Shown in pieces: positions 10,454 to 22,237 of a DNA stretch of 64,000 bases. Below the pieces are notes generated by a model. It saw nothing but the letters and a program-made list of their open reading frames with translations, did not search any database and was not told the origin of the DNA. Made by a program: the position numbers and the translations under genes. Position 1 is the stretch's first letter, and each line of letters opens with the position of its first letter. Origin of the DNA: Rhypophila decipiens (lineage: Eukaryota > Ascomycota > Sordariomycetes > Sordariales > Naviculisporaceae); contig MU858116.1 of assembly GCA_033297075.1 (NCBI GenBank), positions 1 to 64,000 on the forward strand. The letters are read 5' to 3'.

Positions 10454-12607
10454 CTATTTGAACACCCCATCCACCCTGTCAGCAGAGCGAACCAAAGGCT
10501 CAACAACATTCTTCAGCATGTCTACCCTCCACTTGTCCGAGCTTGCACTGCCCAAACACCAAGCCACTGCCTCGAAATACGCTGGTCCAGCTTCTTCCTC
10601 GACTTCATAGAGCCAGCTTTTTGCTACGCATAGATCGAAAAATCTTTCCCCCTCCTCGGTCAGCTTTGCCCTAGATGTGCCACCCCCTGATGGCAGTGGC
10701 ATCTTGTTATACTGAGATTCCAGGCGCTGTCCGAAACACAACTCTAGGAGAATAATCCCTAATCTGTCCAGGCTACTGTTGAGATGGATCATGCTAGTGG
10801 TTTTGAAATTTGTAAGCGTCGTCGTACTCGAGCCTGGGAACGGAGGTAAATTTTCGGTAAAAGGGGTTCCTAGAAAGCCTGGTGAGGTGTCTGTGAAAGC
10901 TTGAGGATGAGAGGAGGAAAGAGGTATGAGAGATATATCCCTCTTGAGATACGGCTGTAACTGCTCGGAGTAATTCGTTTGGTGGCTGTGAACAAGGAAC
11001 ACTATGTCGGAACGCCTCCAAGAGACGGGGAGCCAAGGGGTGTCGAGGAACTGTAGGAAAGAGGACGCCAGAGTCAGGGCGAGAAGGTATCGCTGTTTTC
11101 GGGATACGCCTGTCGTGATTATTTGATCAAAGGTAAGTATTGTTAGAGATGGTATTTGTTGCTGCCAGACGGTGTGCAGGTAGAATTTCTGAGGCGCCTG
11201 AGCACAGGAGTGACTGGGATCGTCGCCATCGGTTGCAGTCAAATAGCCATAGCATGTTGGTTTTGCAGCTGATGCTAACCGGGGTCCGGGCTGTTTTACC
11301 GATAAGCAAAGGGAAAGAATCGGTGGGATATCGAGAGTCAATGACACCGAGGTAGGCCCTGAGTATGATGCTGAAGAGGGGCTATCTGTACGGATGGCGC
11401 TGATTGTGACGGAGGATGACCTAAGTGGTTCGTTAGCTTGACAATTCCTTCGGTCGGGATGCTGAGCCTCAGAATGAAGATGGTACTTACACGACACTGC
11501 TCTGGGCTGAAGTAGTGGAAATAGCTTTGCTCCTGGTGCGCATGGAAGATTTCAAGTTGGTAGCTGGTGTCTTTCGGTGTCCCGGTTGCCGCAGAGGCAA
11601 CGTTACGTTGGTGTTTGTATTGGATTTGGAAGCAGGCGTTGCAGGATTTTGGGCTGTTGATTGAGCAACGGTAACCGCATTCTCTCCACAGATTCGCGAG
11701 TGTTGGATCCGCCATCCGGAGGGCTCCTTTGCGGAGAATAGCACGTCGAAGTCGGATTTCTTGTCAGTCCGGTGTTGTAAGAGTAATTTGGTGATATGTC
11801 GATCCTGACCGCATGTGCAGTTCCAGGCTGCGGCAAGTACCTGGAAGACCCTGGTGGCTTGTGTCCAGAAGTTACACAGCGCTGCGTCGATAGAAGTTTT
11901 GTATTGAACGGCCGCCCGTTGTTGGCTGAGCTGAGCATCTCTGTCGCTCGTGCTCAGCAGCTTTTCGAGCTTCTCGTTGTATTCTTGGAGTTTTCCCAAC
12001 ATCTCCTTTCTTTTGGCTTCTCCGTTGTTGAACCTGATCCTGTAGAGCTGGAATTTGGCTTTATTGGTGGCAGCGTTCCTCAACGACGTCGCGACTGTCG
12101 CTTGCTTTCTGTCCCGGGCGTTAGCAGGGAGAGGGCGGGCTAAACCAGTGGAGGCTGTGGTGTGGATGGCTGAGATATGGTGCAACTTACGCTAGAACTA
12201 GTGGAAAGCCGTTCTTGGACAGCCGTTGAGTCCATGCAAAGCTCTTTGTTCAGCTCCACCATAACGTCTCCCATGCCCCTGATATAGTCGAGATAAAGGT
12301 CGTATGTATGTCCCAATCGATCTCTGAGTAGGCCATCAATGGCTGGGTCCTTCCAGCTCTCACCGCCGGGCTCCAAAAGGAGCCGGTTTGCCTTATTGTC
12401 GTCTACAAGCAGAGGAAGGATCAGTTGCCGTAGGTTGCTACTGAGGGCTACTCGCTGAAATTCGACATCGTTCCTACACTTGGCGTGTTCGAGCTTGATT
12501 TTGCGCCACAAGTTGGCCCTCACGGCCAATTTGCGGTAGTCATCGAGCAAATGGAGGGCAATTGGGAATGCGCCCAGAACAACACCTGCAATCTCAAAGC
12601 CAGACAT
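10454..12607 (-). CDS. DUF7580-like fungal protein (allorecognition-associated architecture)
   Basis: Three exons: 12607-12191, 12104-11491 and 11420-10454, giving 665 aa. Both introns are canonical: 86 nt with GTAAGT, CTAAC and AG, and 70 nt with GTAAGT, CTAAC and TTAG. Frame continuity supports both. The N-terminus (MSGFEIAGVVLGAFPIALHL, then a tryptophan-basic helix) and the C-terminal part (RYLLALTLASSFLQ, DIVFLVHSH, LGIILLELCFG) match a large fungal family I know as DUF7580, whose N-terminus resembles prion-inhibition/HeLo-type helical regions. Molecular function is unknown. The central part after residue 140 is helical and basic. It is divergent from the C2H2/retropepsin-like gene, sharing a 366-bp promoter region. 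Family call moderate to good. Confidence 0.75.
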
Positions 12608-12973
12608 TGTGTTCTTGACGAAGTGGACTAAAGGCAAGAAGTGAAGTCAAGATGTTGTGAAGTGGTTGGAGATAGTATTGAGCGTTCTGCACTTCTGCCC
12701 TTCAGCCTCAACGCGCTTGCTCGGCCAATGAATTCAGAAGCCGGCACTAAATTGTTCGTTCCACAAGAGCGGGGTAGGGAAGGCAACGTCGAACGACTTC
12801 CGACATCGATCACCATCGAAATGGCAGGTACGTTCGGGTGTAAGCTGCTTCTTGCACCTTGAGTGGGACTTTGCGGGTCATCTACGCTTCTGGCCAGAGC
12901 TTCCATTGCCTTTCTGCCGCATCCCTGATCGCTCCTTCCAGAACCGGTCTTGACAAGGAAGCAGCAGCCAACA
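12608..12973. promoter_or_regulatory. Shared divergent promoter region
   Basis: 366 bp separate the two divergently oriented starts (12607 minus, 12974 plus). No clear TATA box or known operator is visible. Co-expression of the two genes is an inference from arrangement only. Confidence 0.35.
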
Positions 12974-15900
12974 ATGGATCGTCCAAAAATCCCCTCCCCT
13001 CCTAGCATCTTTGAGCGGTGCAGAGATGTTCGTCAACGATTCCTCGCCCTGATATCCCGTATCGACAACGATGGGCCGCAGAAGGCCGCCTTGTCCGACA
13101 CCGTGGAGCGATTGATGCTCTGGGCCGGAAACCTTGGTGCAATGCGACAGCCATCCTCCAAGCTCTCGCTCGACCAACGGCTAGCAAAAGCCCCTGAAGT
13201 ACATGGCCTTATATGCCGGCATCTGGACGATATTGGCGAAGAACTGGACGACCTGTCCAGTCTTCTTTCAGGGGCAGACTCACCCGACGCTGACGACTTC
13301 AAGGTTCCTGACCAGGATGCAGAAGAGGATGAGCCTTTCCATGAGGCAGCGATGATTCTCGAGGCTGTCGCCGAGGCGATCAATTCGCTATTCCGGCTCG
13401 GGATTCTGGTTAGAAAAGCTAGCCCAACCGACCGGTTCAAGCGTGCCCTTCAAATGTCGGATATATCTTTCAACGACGCCTCTGATATTGGCTACGTCCG
13501 TGACAAATATCCCAAAATGAGGGATTCAGAAAAAGACTGGCTTGCGACTCGTCTTGGCCGTCTGATATCTCAGCGACGTGTTTTTATCAAATATTCACGC
13601 GATCACAAGGTCCGGCTGCAGTTTGAGGAGCCGACCGCTGGCGACCTGCCAGAGCAACTCGCCACCCAAACCGAACGTCAATCCAGTAAAGCCACGACTT
13701 TCCATATAGACCGGCTCCCTGTATAAGTACTCGCTCCGCCTCCCGAAACTGCTCCCGAACTGGAAGAGGAAGATGCCGACGAAGTCATGTCGGTCATGAG
13801 TGCATCGACCATGAGCAACTCGCTCTCGGTGCTGAGATTACCAACTCTTGCAGACTTGTCCGTCGATGGGGAACCCTTCGAATGCCCCATCTGTTTCACA
13901 TTGCAGGATTTTCGGCGGGAAAAGGCCTGGAGGGTTCATGCCTTTCGCGACTTGAAGGCATATGTCTGCACTGCCGGAGGCTCCAGCCAGTGCAACGGGG
14001 AATACTTTGGCGACAGGAATACCTGGTTCGAGCACGAGCTACATCATCACAGGTCCACCTATGCATGCACACTCTGCTCAGCTCACGAACCAGTCTCCCA
14101 CGACGTCTTCCTCCACCATATGACCGTTCATCATCCCCAAGTCTCAGGCCACCAGCTGAGGGCTGTGGGAGACGTTTCTAGACAGCCCCCGACACACTTC
14201 GATGCCAATGACTGCCCCTTTTGTGACGACTGGGCCGACCAGATTCGCCAGCGAGCAGACCCCAAGGGAGAACGGCCAGCCACCGTCTCATTCCCCCCCG
14301 ATGATCCAACACTAGTCAGCGCCACTCGATTCAAAAGGCACGTAGCTTTGCATCAAGAACAATTGGCCATCTTCGCGCTTCCTCGCGTGGTCGAGGATTG
14401 CGAACAATCAGGTCAAGACGGAACGGACAAGTCTATTGGCACCTCTCAATCGGGGTCAACGCATCCTACTCATGTTCCTCGTAACAAAGGTCCAACGTGG
14501 ATGATCTCAGCTGCAACCCAAATATTAGGAACGATACTAGCCGACGAAGTCAGAAGAATGACCGTGCCTAAACCTTGGTATTCACAAGAATGCATATCGG
14601 CCTTGACTACGATATCAGAAAGCACAATGGCGTTAAGAAGAGGCGCTTTGTCACTTGTTCAAGACTCGGCGGAAGACAGTATTGACGGCTGGGACTTGTT
14701 ACAGTGGTCACTCCAGCAAACAAAGGAAAAGCTTGAACGTGAAACTAATAGAATTGAGTGTGCAGTCAACCTCCTGAGGTCAAAGGACGTCCATGAACCT
14801 TTGGACTTGCTCAAGTGTGAACATCTTGCAGCAGAGATTGCGAATACGCGCGATTTGATCAATCTCCAACTTTTAGGCCGAGTGCAACATCCAGAATGGG
14901 AAAGCGATTATCTTGAGCACAAGAATCTTATGGAACTCCAGCTGAGGCTAAAAGAAGCCCAAGATATACTCACTAGCATAGCTAGGGGGCGATACGAAGC
15001 TTTGAGTCCTGAGGACCCTTTAAACCGCGAGGTTGATGCCATTCCTGACGCACTATCACCACTATCTTCAGAAGCCAAAGAGGCCAGGACGTACTCGTCT
15101 GCCACAGAAATAGCTTATGAAACACACCAAGGACAGCAAACGGAGGATAACACTCGTCGCCCGATAGAGGCCGAAGTACTTACAGGCACCCAGGTCTTTG
15201 AGACAGGCCAGAATCCCGGAAGAGATCCTGTTTTGGGGATTTCGGAAAGCCTCCCAATCCTCGTTTCCCAAGAGATGGCGCCAGACAAGAAAATTACAAG
15301 TGATCATATTATTACCTTTCGATCTGGTTTCAAATCTCCTGAGGAATCTACTGAGGAAACCAACAGTTCTTATTACGGTAGTGACGACATTGAGGATCCC
15401 ACCACTCTACCGAGCCTTTCAAGCACATCTGATTATCTAATCGACCACGAAGCTGAAGAGGCCCAGGGGTTGACCCAGTCCAAGGTGCCTGCCGCTAGAC
15501 GTTGGGATGTTGACCTCCGTTCTCCGACTTCTCCAGAAGCCAGCAGCACTAAATCATTTTTGCCAATGCCCAGTCCCGAGGACTATCTGTGGACGGCGAA
15601 CAAACCAGTACGAACGAAAGATGAGCCCAGGAGACCGGACTCACCGGAGCAAACCCTCGATAATGGTGATTATGGTGTGATTGTGGACGTGGAGATACTC
15701 AACAGTGAACAACAATGGGTGACATTGAAGGCTTCGCTGGACACTCAATTCCAGTATAGTGTGATCCACCAGCAGACAGCTCAAAGCCTGGGTTTGGAAC
15801 TCTACTCGACCCGAGAACCTGTTTCCATACCAGGTGCAGGGCCAGCCTTGAGTTACACTCAACTAAGCATCCGAACTCCAGACAGGGGCGATGCGACTCC

Positions 15901-16033
15901 TATTGACTATTCAGTTCTCGTATCTTCAGAGGGCCCCAGGGACTATATGATTTTAGGATCTAAGTTCCTGAACATGTACGATGGATTCGGCGGCTGGAAG
16001 AGCTTTCAATACTTTAAACCAGATCGAACATGA
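12974..16033 (+). CDS. acuF-like C2H2 zinc-finger protein with C-terminal retropepsin-like domain; interrupted by one in-frame stop
   Basis: Frame from ATG 12974. The first 250 codons are helical (IFERCRDVRQRFLALISRID). An in-frame TAA at 13724-13726 is followed at once in the same frame by 768 more codons. Residues after the stop include a Cys/His array of the fungal acuF-like C2H2 type: FECPICFTLQDF, WRVHAFRDLKAYVC, WFEHELHHHR, YACTLC, FLHHMTVHH. A middle region is Ser/Glu-rich with coiled coil (about 14,560-15,000). The C-terminus (15,660-16,010) resembles a single-domain retropepsin: DVEILNSEQQWVTLKASLDT, then MILGSKFL. The expected catalytic DTG reads DTQ, so protease activity is doubtful. 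The stop is a possible CAA to TAA change. A 48-nt intron at 13721-13768 (GTATAA..AG) would also bypass it, but no good branch point is visible. Confidence 0.7.
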
Positions 16034-16782
16034 TTTTGGGATTACAATAGGTCTTCGGATTCTTCCAAAGGGCGATTGATTCAGGAAAGGAGTAGACAGA
16101 TGCCATTGTTTTGTCCCCGAGCTCTACTTACAGATCCCCTTATCAGCCCGACATTCTCGTTATCTATTAGATGCAAGTTTACAAACTCAAGCAGCCGAAC
16201 TTGAAGGTGATTCAGGCCCCCTCAGCTCTACACACACCCTACCTCCATGAATATGTTGTTCTGAATTGCCTTGTATTGCCACAGAATCAGTGGTAACTTG
16301 TCGAGAAATTATACTCTGCACACTTTTGTCTGTATGACAAACTGGATTCCTTTCAACATTCTATCTACGTCACGTCGCAGATGATCGATGTTGTAAAGAA
16401 CATGTCATGGTGAAGTCTCAGGATTCAGGGGGCATTGCAAAGACTAAGCAAAGAAGGAATGGGAGATCAGAAGGCCAGCAGACCATCGAGTCCTGTTTTT
16501 CAGAAGTGACTCTCTAAATTTAGAAACCCTCTACTATATCATATCTTTGGTTCCTCTCTTTTATGTTCTCAACGGTACGAAATTTCAAGCCGTTCTTTCT
16601 GGGAATTTCGCCAAGATTCGAATTCCGATGCGGCGATACTCCGGAGACGATGAGAGAAGTAATCGACCGGGTTACTGCATCGGTTTCTCGACACTTGGCT
16701 CAGGAGCTTACCACCACAGAAACCCCGTAGTTTTACGCAAGGGCAAAATCCTCATGACGCTTTAGATTTGCTAGATAGCCCG
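16034..16782. other. Intergenic or decayed 5' part of the next gene
   Basis: No full gene. A stretch near 16651-16731 begins with ATG AGA GAA GTA and stays open for 26 codons, then meets TAG. It may be a decayed first exon of the gene at 16783, but I could not join them with clear splice sites. Confidence 0.4.
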
Positions 16783-18262
16783 ATGTCCAGACTCATGAGA
16801 ACTTCAGAAGTTGCCCATCGGGAATTAGGCAAAGTCCAAACCTTCCTCGAGAGACTTTCCCGGACCCTCCAATCCGTCGAGAAAAATCAACGAACGAGCG
16901 AAATCTCTCAATTGTTGCTGGATATCGGGCATCGGGCTTCTGCCCTTAATGACGAATTCGTAACAATCACCGACCAGATCCAACGGTATCGTCACAACCT
17001 TTCGACACTTACGGCAGATACTCTCACCGAAGCCAATCACCGACTTGAGGATGCAATTCGAAGATTGCAGAAGCCAACTATCGATGCAAAGGAGGTGGAT
17101 GATAGAATCAAGGACCTTGACCTTGGGGTCGAAAATCAAGAGAATGAACCGGCATCGACGGACCCTCACATGTCGCAAATGGCATCATCACAACTTGCGC
17201 CACCGAAAACTATAACACCACAAAACGAGAGTGATGCTTCTGTTCCTTCCAGCGCTCAGCCCGACTCACAGGCAAGGACCAACAGCCCGGGACCCGATGC
17301 CGCGGTAGCTGGATCTGATGCGGCCACTTCGGGACGAAGAAGTACTCTTGTGTGGCCTCCTGATCGAGAGATTGACCTGGAAATACTCGATAGCCACGGT
17401 CAATGGGTGACCTCGAAGGCAATGCACCACCCTGTTTTAGCGTGGAGTAGTTATCATCTACGAGGGGCTTCTACAACTCTTGGGCTTTAAACCCGAGTAC
17501 CAGGATTCGATTCAAATATTTGTGGAGGACGTGGAGACGATGTGGGAAATTACTGGTTATGTTCATCTGGACATTCGAGACCCGTACCGCAATGCCTTGG
17601 CTCCGATTACACACAAGATTTATGTCTCGCCCAACAAGCCCAAGGGCTATAACATTTATTTGGGTAGCAACTTCTTTGAGAAACTGGATAGAAGTCCATC
17701 TCCTGCCTCTGACCTCCTCGGCGGCGGCTCTTCAATGCCTCAAGCTTCGCACGATAAAACTTCGGACTCGGAGGATATTCCCACAAGCGAGAATCTGCAG
17801 ATTATCGACGGCGACGGGGGGAGCAATCTTGAAGACGAGATGGATTCGTCACAGTCTGAAATTCCCCTCCACATCCTTGAGGATGACTATGCCCTGTGGC
17901 TTCTCCCAGAGACCCCTGGCCTAAATTCAACATCGAGAGACATCAAGGCCTACGATGCGTCATCACTCTGCAGCGAGTCCCTCATCGACCCAGGCTTTGC
18001 GGAAATCGACTCTTATCAAGTTCATCAACTCGAACAACCAAAGACTATTTACGACCCTCCATACTCAAGAGAGCCTTACCAGGTAACTCAGTATGTAGTT
18101 CTAAGAGTGTACGGAAACGAAGAAGCTCGCGGCCCCTCGGTCAGCCTGAGATTCTATCTTTGTGACAAAATCCATAACACCTTGCAACCTATTTACCTCT
18201 CGCCGCAGACGGTTGAGCTCTTTAACAGTAACAACGCGGTGAAGCCTATGTACTATAGATGA
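16783..18262 (+). pseudogene. Second retropepsin-like coiled-coil protein, frame-broken
   Basis: First frame from ATG 16783 to the stop at 17488-17490. It has a coiled-coil N-terminus (about residues 15-120) and a Ser/Pro/Ala linker, then EIDLEILDSHGQWVTSKA, clearly like the equivalent segment (VDVEILNSEQQWVTLKA) of the gene upstream. The retropepsin-like fold then continues in the next frame: IIYEGLLQLLGFKPEYQ, then NIYLGSNFFEKL, running to 18262 with an acidic Ser-rich tail. The frame change falls between about 17,420 and 17,480, and the catalytic DTG position reads LF-stop-RG in the second frame. This suggests loss of the active site and gene decay; an unrecognised intron is less likely because no donor/acceptor pair of normal length fits. 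Confidence 0.6.
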
Positions 18263-18397
18263 TGATGATAAATTTGCTTGGAGCAAGGACAGGGGCGGAC
18301 TCCACTGGTTCGAAGGATGTAAAGGACTTAACTAGCCTCCAGACATTATTTATTTCTTCGAAGGATATAGATACGAAATACTCTTATTATTTAGTGA

Positions 18398-18903
18398 TAG
18401 TTATTAGCGCCTAACATACAGGCACTAGTCCTCTTATATACGCGTACTGGTCTTTATATATATAGGTACTACTCTTATTGGATTAAGTGCCTAGACTAGC
18501 TAGAATAAATCCTTCAACTAATTAGTATAAAGGCCTTAACTAGTTAGAATAAATACTTTAATAAGCTAGAATAAATGCCTTAAATATCTAGAATAAAGAC
18601 CTTAACTAACTAGAATAAATGCCTTAACTAAACTAGAATAAAGGACTTAACTAGTTAGAATAAAGGCCTTTACTAGCTAGAATAAATGCCTTAACTAGGC
18701 TAGAATAGAGGCCTTGGCTGGCTAGAATAAATACATTAACTAGATAAGAATAGAGGCTTTAACTAGACTAGAATAAAGAGCTTAACTAGCTAGAATAACT
18801 ACTCTAACTAGCTCGAATAAATGCCTCTAGTCTGGAAAGTTGAATTGGACTGGTGGCTGTATATGAGAGTATTGGTGCCTGAATATTAGACGCCTAATTA
18901 TTT
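18398..18903. mobile_element. MITE-like element with terminal inverted repeats around a minisatellite
   Basis: Left end (about 18400-18453) TTATTAGCGCCTAACATAC then AGGCACTAGTCCTC. The reverse complement of the right end (about 18847-18901) gives TAATTAGGCGTCTAATATTC then AGGCACCAATACTC. These are degenerate terminal inverted repeats of about 50 bp. Between them lies a tandem array. No coding capacity is seen. A target-site duplication could not be fixed. Confidence 0.6.
18480..18832. repeat. AT-rich minisatellite, about 14 copies of a 22-26 bp unit
   Basis: Consensus close to TAGAATAAATGCCTTAACTA plus GC. Copies vary mainly by A/G and C/T changes and by small insertions. It shares the core GAATAAATGCCTT with the arrays at 39.3 kb (same orientation) and 50.5 kb (reverse complement). 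Confidence 0.85.
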
Positions 18904-18961
18904 GTTAAGTAGATATTGTGTTTTTATACTATTACAAGCCCATTGCGCCGTGCGGCAATCC

Positions 18962-19760
18962 TCAACTCATCTTCTTCGCGCTCTCGACCGCTTGATCAAC
19001 CGCTGACTTTGACCAGCCAATGTAGACGACGACCTGCTTGCCGCCACACCCGGGGCCAGTCGCGTGGTGGAGTCCCACAGCCTCTGCGGCCTTGCGAAGA
19101 CCGGACACCTCCTCGCTCTGCAAGGACCCTGTATCAACCGGATAACCGGCGGAACCCTCCTCCGAGTCGCTCTGCGAGGAACCAGAATCGGCTGGGAAAC
19201 CGACGACCGTACCCGTCTGTGCATTGCTCATCTGACTCTGGGGTGGCAGTGGCTTTCCCTCGCTATCGACAAAATATTTCCTAATTGCATGTTCGGGGTG
19301 TCGAGCGAGTTCTTCGTTGGTGAGGCCTTTTAACCATTCAGAATACATGTCCTCCTTGAGTCGTGCGACATGATCGGGCAGTTTGTCAAGCTGTCTATCG
19401 TTAGTTGAGTGGCTAGGTAAGGTAGGTAGAGGCTGACTGCAACTTCTCATCCCAGCGTCAATAATAAGAGGAATGAGATGGTCAGCTCACCTTTCCCTCC
19501 TTGAGTTTCTTCTGAAGCAGACGGGCACCATTCCCGTAAAAGTCCTTCTCGTAATCGTACTCGACCCCGTAGAATTTCAACTGGGCGATCACAAAATCTT
19601 CTCCATATTCAACGAGGACTTCTTTCGCGGTGGCGGTCATGCGGGGTAGAAACATGTCCTTCAGGCCGTCGCTGCTGACCAGCTCGATGTGTCCCGGGTC
19701 TGCATAGAATCGATTGAACGAGCTTTTGAAGCCGTCGCGGGTAATCTCGTCGTAGGGCAT
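18962..19760 (-). CDS. Orphan two-exon protein
   Basis: Exons 19760-19491 and 19390-18962, 232 aa. The 100-nt intron is canonical (GTGAGC donor, CTAAC branch point 10 nt before CAG) and phase 0. I do not recognise the family. The N-terminal 140 residues look like a compact helical/beta domain (MPYDEITRDGFKSSFNRFY; DFVIAQLKFYGVEYDYEKDF). Then comes a helical segment (DHVARLKEDMYSEWLKGLTN), a Ser/Gly/Asp-rich linker (about 150-190) and a C-terminal helix ending SAVDQAVESAKKMS. No signal peptide and no membrane segment. Its stop codon lies about 60 bp from the MITE-like element. Confidence 0.65.
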
Positions 19761-20503
19761 GACGTTTGGTTTGATGCAGTTTGTTTGGTCACTCTGCTTC
19801 CTGGGTGTTGGCTCTGGATTGGGACAGGCTATCGGTTCCAGGCATTTGGCCGGTTGTTGATGGAAGAGAATGACGTAGATCAGTGGATCACAAAACCCTC
19901 TTTCCGAGGTGGGAGGTCAGGCTGATGGGAAAGAGCCCAGCGCTGTCCAGTAAAACATACACGCCAAAACGCCTGCTACTAGCCTGGACCAATCCAGAGC
20001 CAACACGAGAAGCTGCAAGCGTGGCTCTGTCCCGAGTTCCCCGCTATATACCATGGGCAGCCCTACGGTGTAGGGGTGCTGTAATTGTTGTACGATTGGA
20101 TCTTCCGCAAGGCTGTAGCACCATATCACCACCCCAGGGAGTAGGGGCATGTCTGCTTCCCAACGCAAGCTGTCCAAGGAACTGGAGCTCATCCTCGAGA
20201 AACATACACGCCACCTGCTGATTGCTTTTTCAGCTTGACACGATAATCAGCACTCCAATTTCCAACTGCAAAAGCGGCCAGGCGCCTGGAACTGATCCAC
20301 CCAATAACAACTTAGTTTTATTTGCTTTGTCCTATCTGGGGTTAACCGCGATCTAGTATGGCATATAAATGCTGTCCTTGAGAAATTCAATTCCGCCCCA
20401 TCATACCCTCCCTTGATTTGCCAGAAGATGAACCCCTTCGTCCGTAAATTCAGCTATATATAAGAAAAAGTAGACAAGGGTCTTATCGACTAAAGTAGTA
20501 TAT
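19761..20503. other. Intergenic with copy 1 of a dispersed duplication
   Basis: No gene supported. About 20001-20095 is duplicated at 21935-22020 (see findings). The remainder is the promoter side of the gene ending at 18962 and the 3' side of the gene at 20504. Confidence 0.5.
20001..20095. repeat. Dispersed ~90-bp repeat, copy 1
   Basis: Shares AACACGAGAAG, GAGTTCC and TATACCATGGG blocks with 21935-22020 in the same order and orientation. Differences are mostly transitions. Confidence 0.7.
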
Positions 20504-21490
20504 CTAGATCGTTGCTTCGAATTTATAGACATTAGCCGGACTAGTTTGATAAGGAGTCGGAGTTTGTCTCTGCCTCGTTTCAAAAAGGCGTGCGACATCC
20601 CAATCCCAGCCCCAGACGTCGTTACCATTACCAGCACTACCCTGGAATGACAAGAACGACACGGGAGAAAGCCTCTCTCTCACAAACAAAACCTTAGTCA
20701 TCTCATCCATTAGCCGCAGATCGCTATCTCCAGGATCCTCCGTGAGATGAACAATCCGGCTCAACAAGGCAAGCATTCTCACATTGAGATACCTAAATTG
20801 CCATGTGGGAATGTCTACCACGTTCTCCTTGAGCCTTTTGATGCACTGACTCTTAATCTCGGCAATACGTGTCTCGATATACGACTGGATTTCGAGAAGA
20901 CGGGACATCTCGCGTTGGGCGAGGAAGATTGCAGGCCAGTTTCTGATTTCTGTGGGCTGTGGGAGGACGGATACTGCGGCTCAGTCATATGATGGCGGCG
21001 GTGTCTCTTTATCGTCCTTGGTGGATGGCTGGTGACGACTCGGAGGTGGCTGTCGGGATTGGCAAACTTGTATGTGACTAAAATACAGGTTGTTGTCCAC
21101 AACGATATATTCAGGGGCGAACTACTTTGGTTTCTCCGGGTCGTCTGGATCAAAAGGGTGGCCGAGAGGCGCGATGAAGTTTCGTTGGACTGTAGCCCAG
21201 TCCTCTGGGTCGACATGGAGGACAGGCACATAGGGAGGGAGACCGAGTTCTGATCTTAGGACTTCTGGAACATCGGAGATATCGATCTGGATTGTCGTTG
21301 TAGCCGTAACTGGAATTGACACGTCTGGTTGGTGCTGTGCCTGAGTGCCGCCTTCCGATACGCCAACAGGGTGTGAACCAACAGGGTGTGAACGGGGGCC
21401 AGCGGTGGGAGCTTTTGCAACTCCATGCCTCGGGACCAAGCGTTGAAAAAACCGCCGGATTCTCCCGCCGTTTTGTGATGGGTCGCGCAT
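20504..21490 (-). CDS. Orphan two-exon protein with helical C-terminal domain
   Basis: ATG 21490; exons 21490-21126 and 20942-20504, about 267 aa. The intron (183 nt, GTAGTT donor, ATCAG acceptor, phase 2) has a weak donor, so two separate genes remain possible. Joining gives a smooth reading across DPDDPEKPK and NWPAIFLAQREMSRLLEIQS. The N-terminal 75 residues are basic and low-complexity, followed by a Thr-rich beta segment (VTATTTIQIDISDVPEVL). The C-terminal half is helical (YIETRIAEIKSQCIKRLKEN). No family recognised; no signal peptide. Function unknown. Confidence 0.55.
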
Positions 21491-21934
21491 TGGGGTCGGA
21501 ATGATTATGAAAACCTGTTTGTGGAAGGTGCTGCAAGCCCACTGTCTGTGCTCGATGACGCTGCGTTTTCTTTGGACAACTTGGAAGGTTGAAGGAAAGA
21601 GAAGTTGAGTCGTAGGACTTGAAGCAAGATGGGGGAGGTGGCTATTTAAGGGCAACAGTCCTATGGCGAAATCTACTGCATGTGACCAACGCTGTCGCCT
21701 GCTGATGCAAAGTTTAGTGACAAAAAAGCTTCTGCAGCACAACCGCTGGAAGCGTGATCAAGTATGTGGAGTCCTGAAGGTAAAATTTGGGTGATTCGTA
21801 ATCGGTGGTCTGCTTTCTCCACAGCCAGAACCGATCGCATCACCAACTCACGGCCAGGCCAGAGATGTTCCTTCCACACTCCATCGACAGAAACCTCGCC
21901 TTATTCCAACCCGTAAGGCATGGAAACTTGGGCT

Positions 21935-22020
21935 TAACACGAGAAGTTGCAAGCATGGCTCTATCCCGAGTTCCTCGCTTTATACCATGGGTAGTCTTAC
22001 GGTGTCCACCATTGTAATAA
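21935..22020. repeat. Dispersed ~90-bp repeat, copy 2
   Basis: Matches 20001-20095. Relative to copy 1 it has T or A at many positions where copy 1 has C or G, for example GGTAGTCTTAC against GGCAGCCCTAC. This is a RIP-like direction of change. Confidence 0.7.
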
Positions 22021-22237
22021 CGAGCCCACGACTCCGAATGTGATATACACAGCCTTACCGCATCCATAATAACGGTGATAACAATAGTCTTTATGCTTCA
22101 CTTATCGGGATACAACTGTCTGTCTGCATCAATGCTCTGAGAAGAACTGGATTAGCTCATGCTGCCACTTGGTCAATGGCAGTTTGGGAGAAGACCGGTG
22201 TCTTGGCCCATGTATCTCGCCCTTTCCTCGTGCTACA

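Noticed and set aside
13721..13768. Calling a 48-nt intron to remove the TAA in the C2H2/retropepsin-like gene
   Set aside because: The GTATAA donor is weak and no CTRAY branch site is present, so it is kept only as an alternative.
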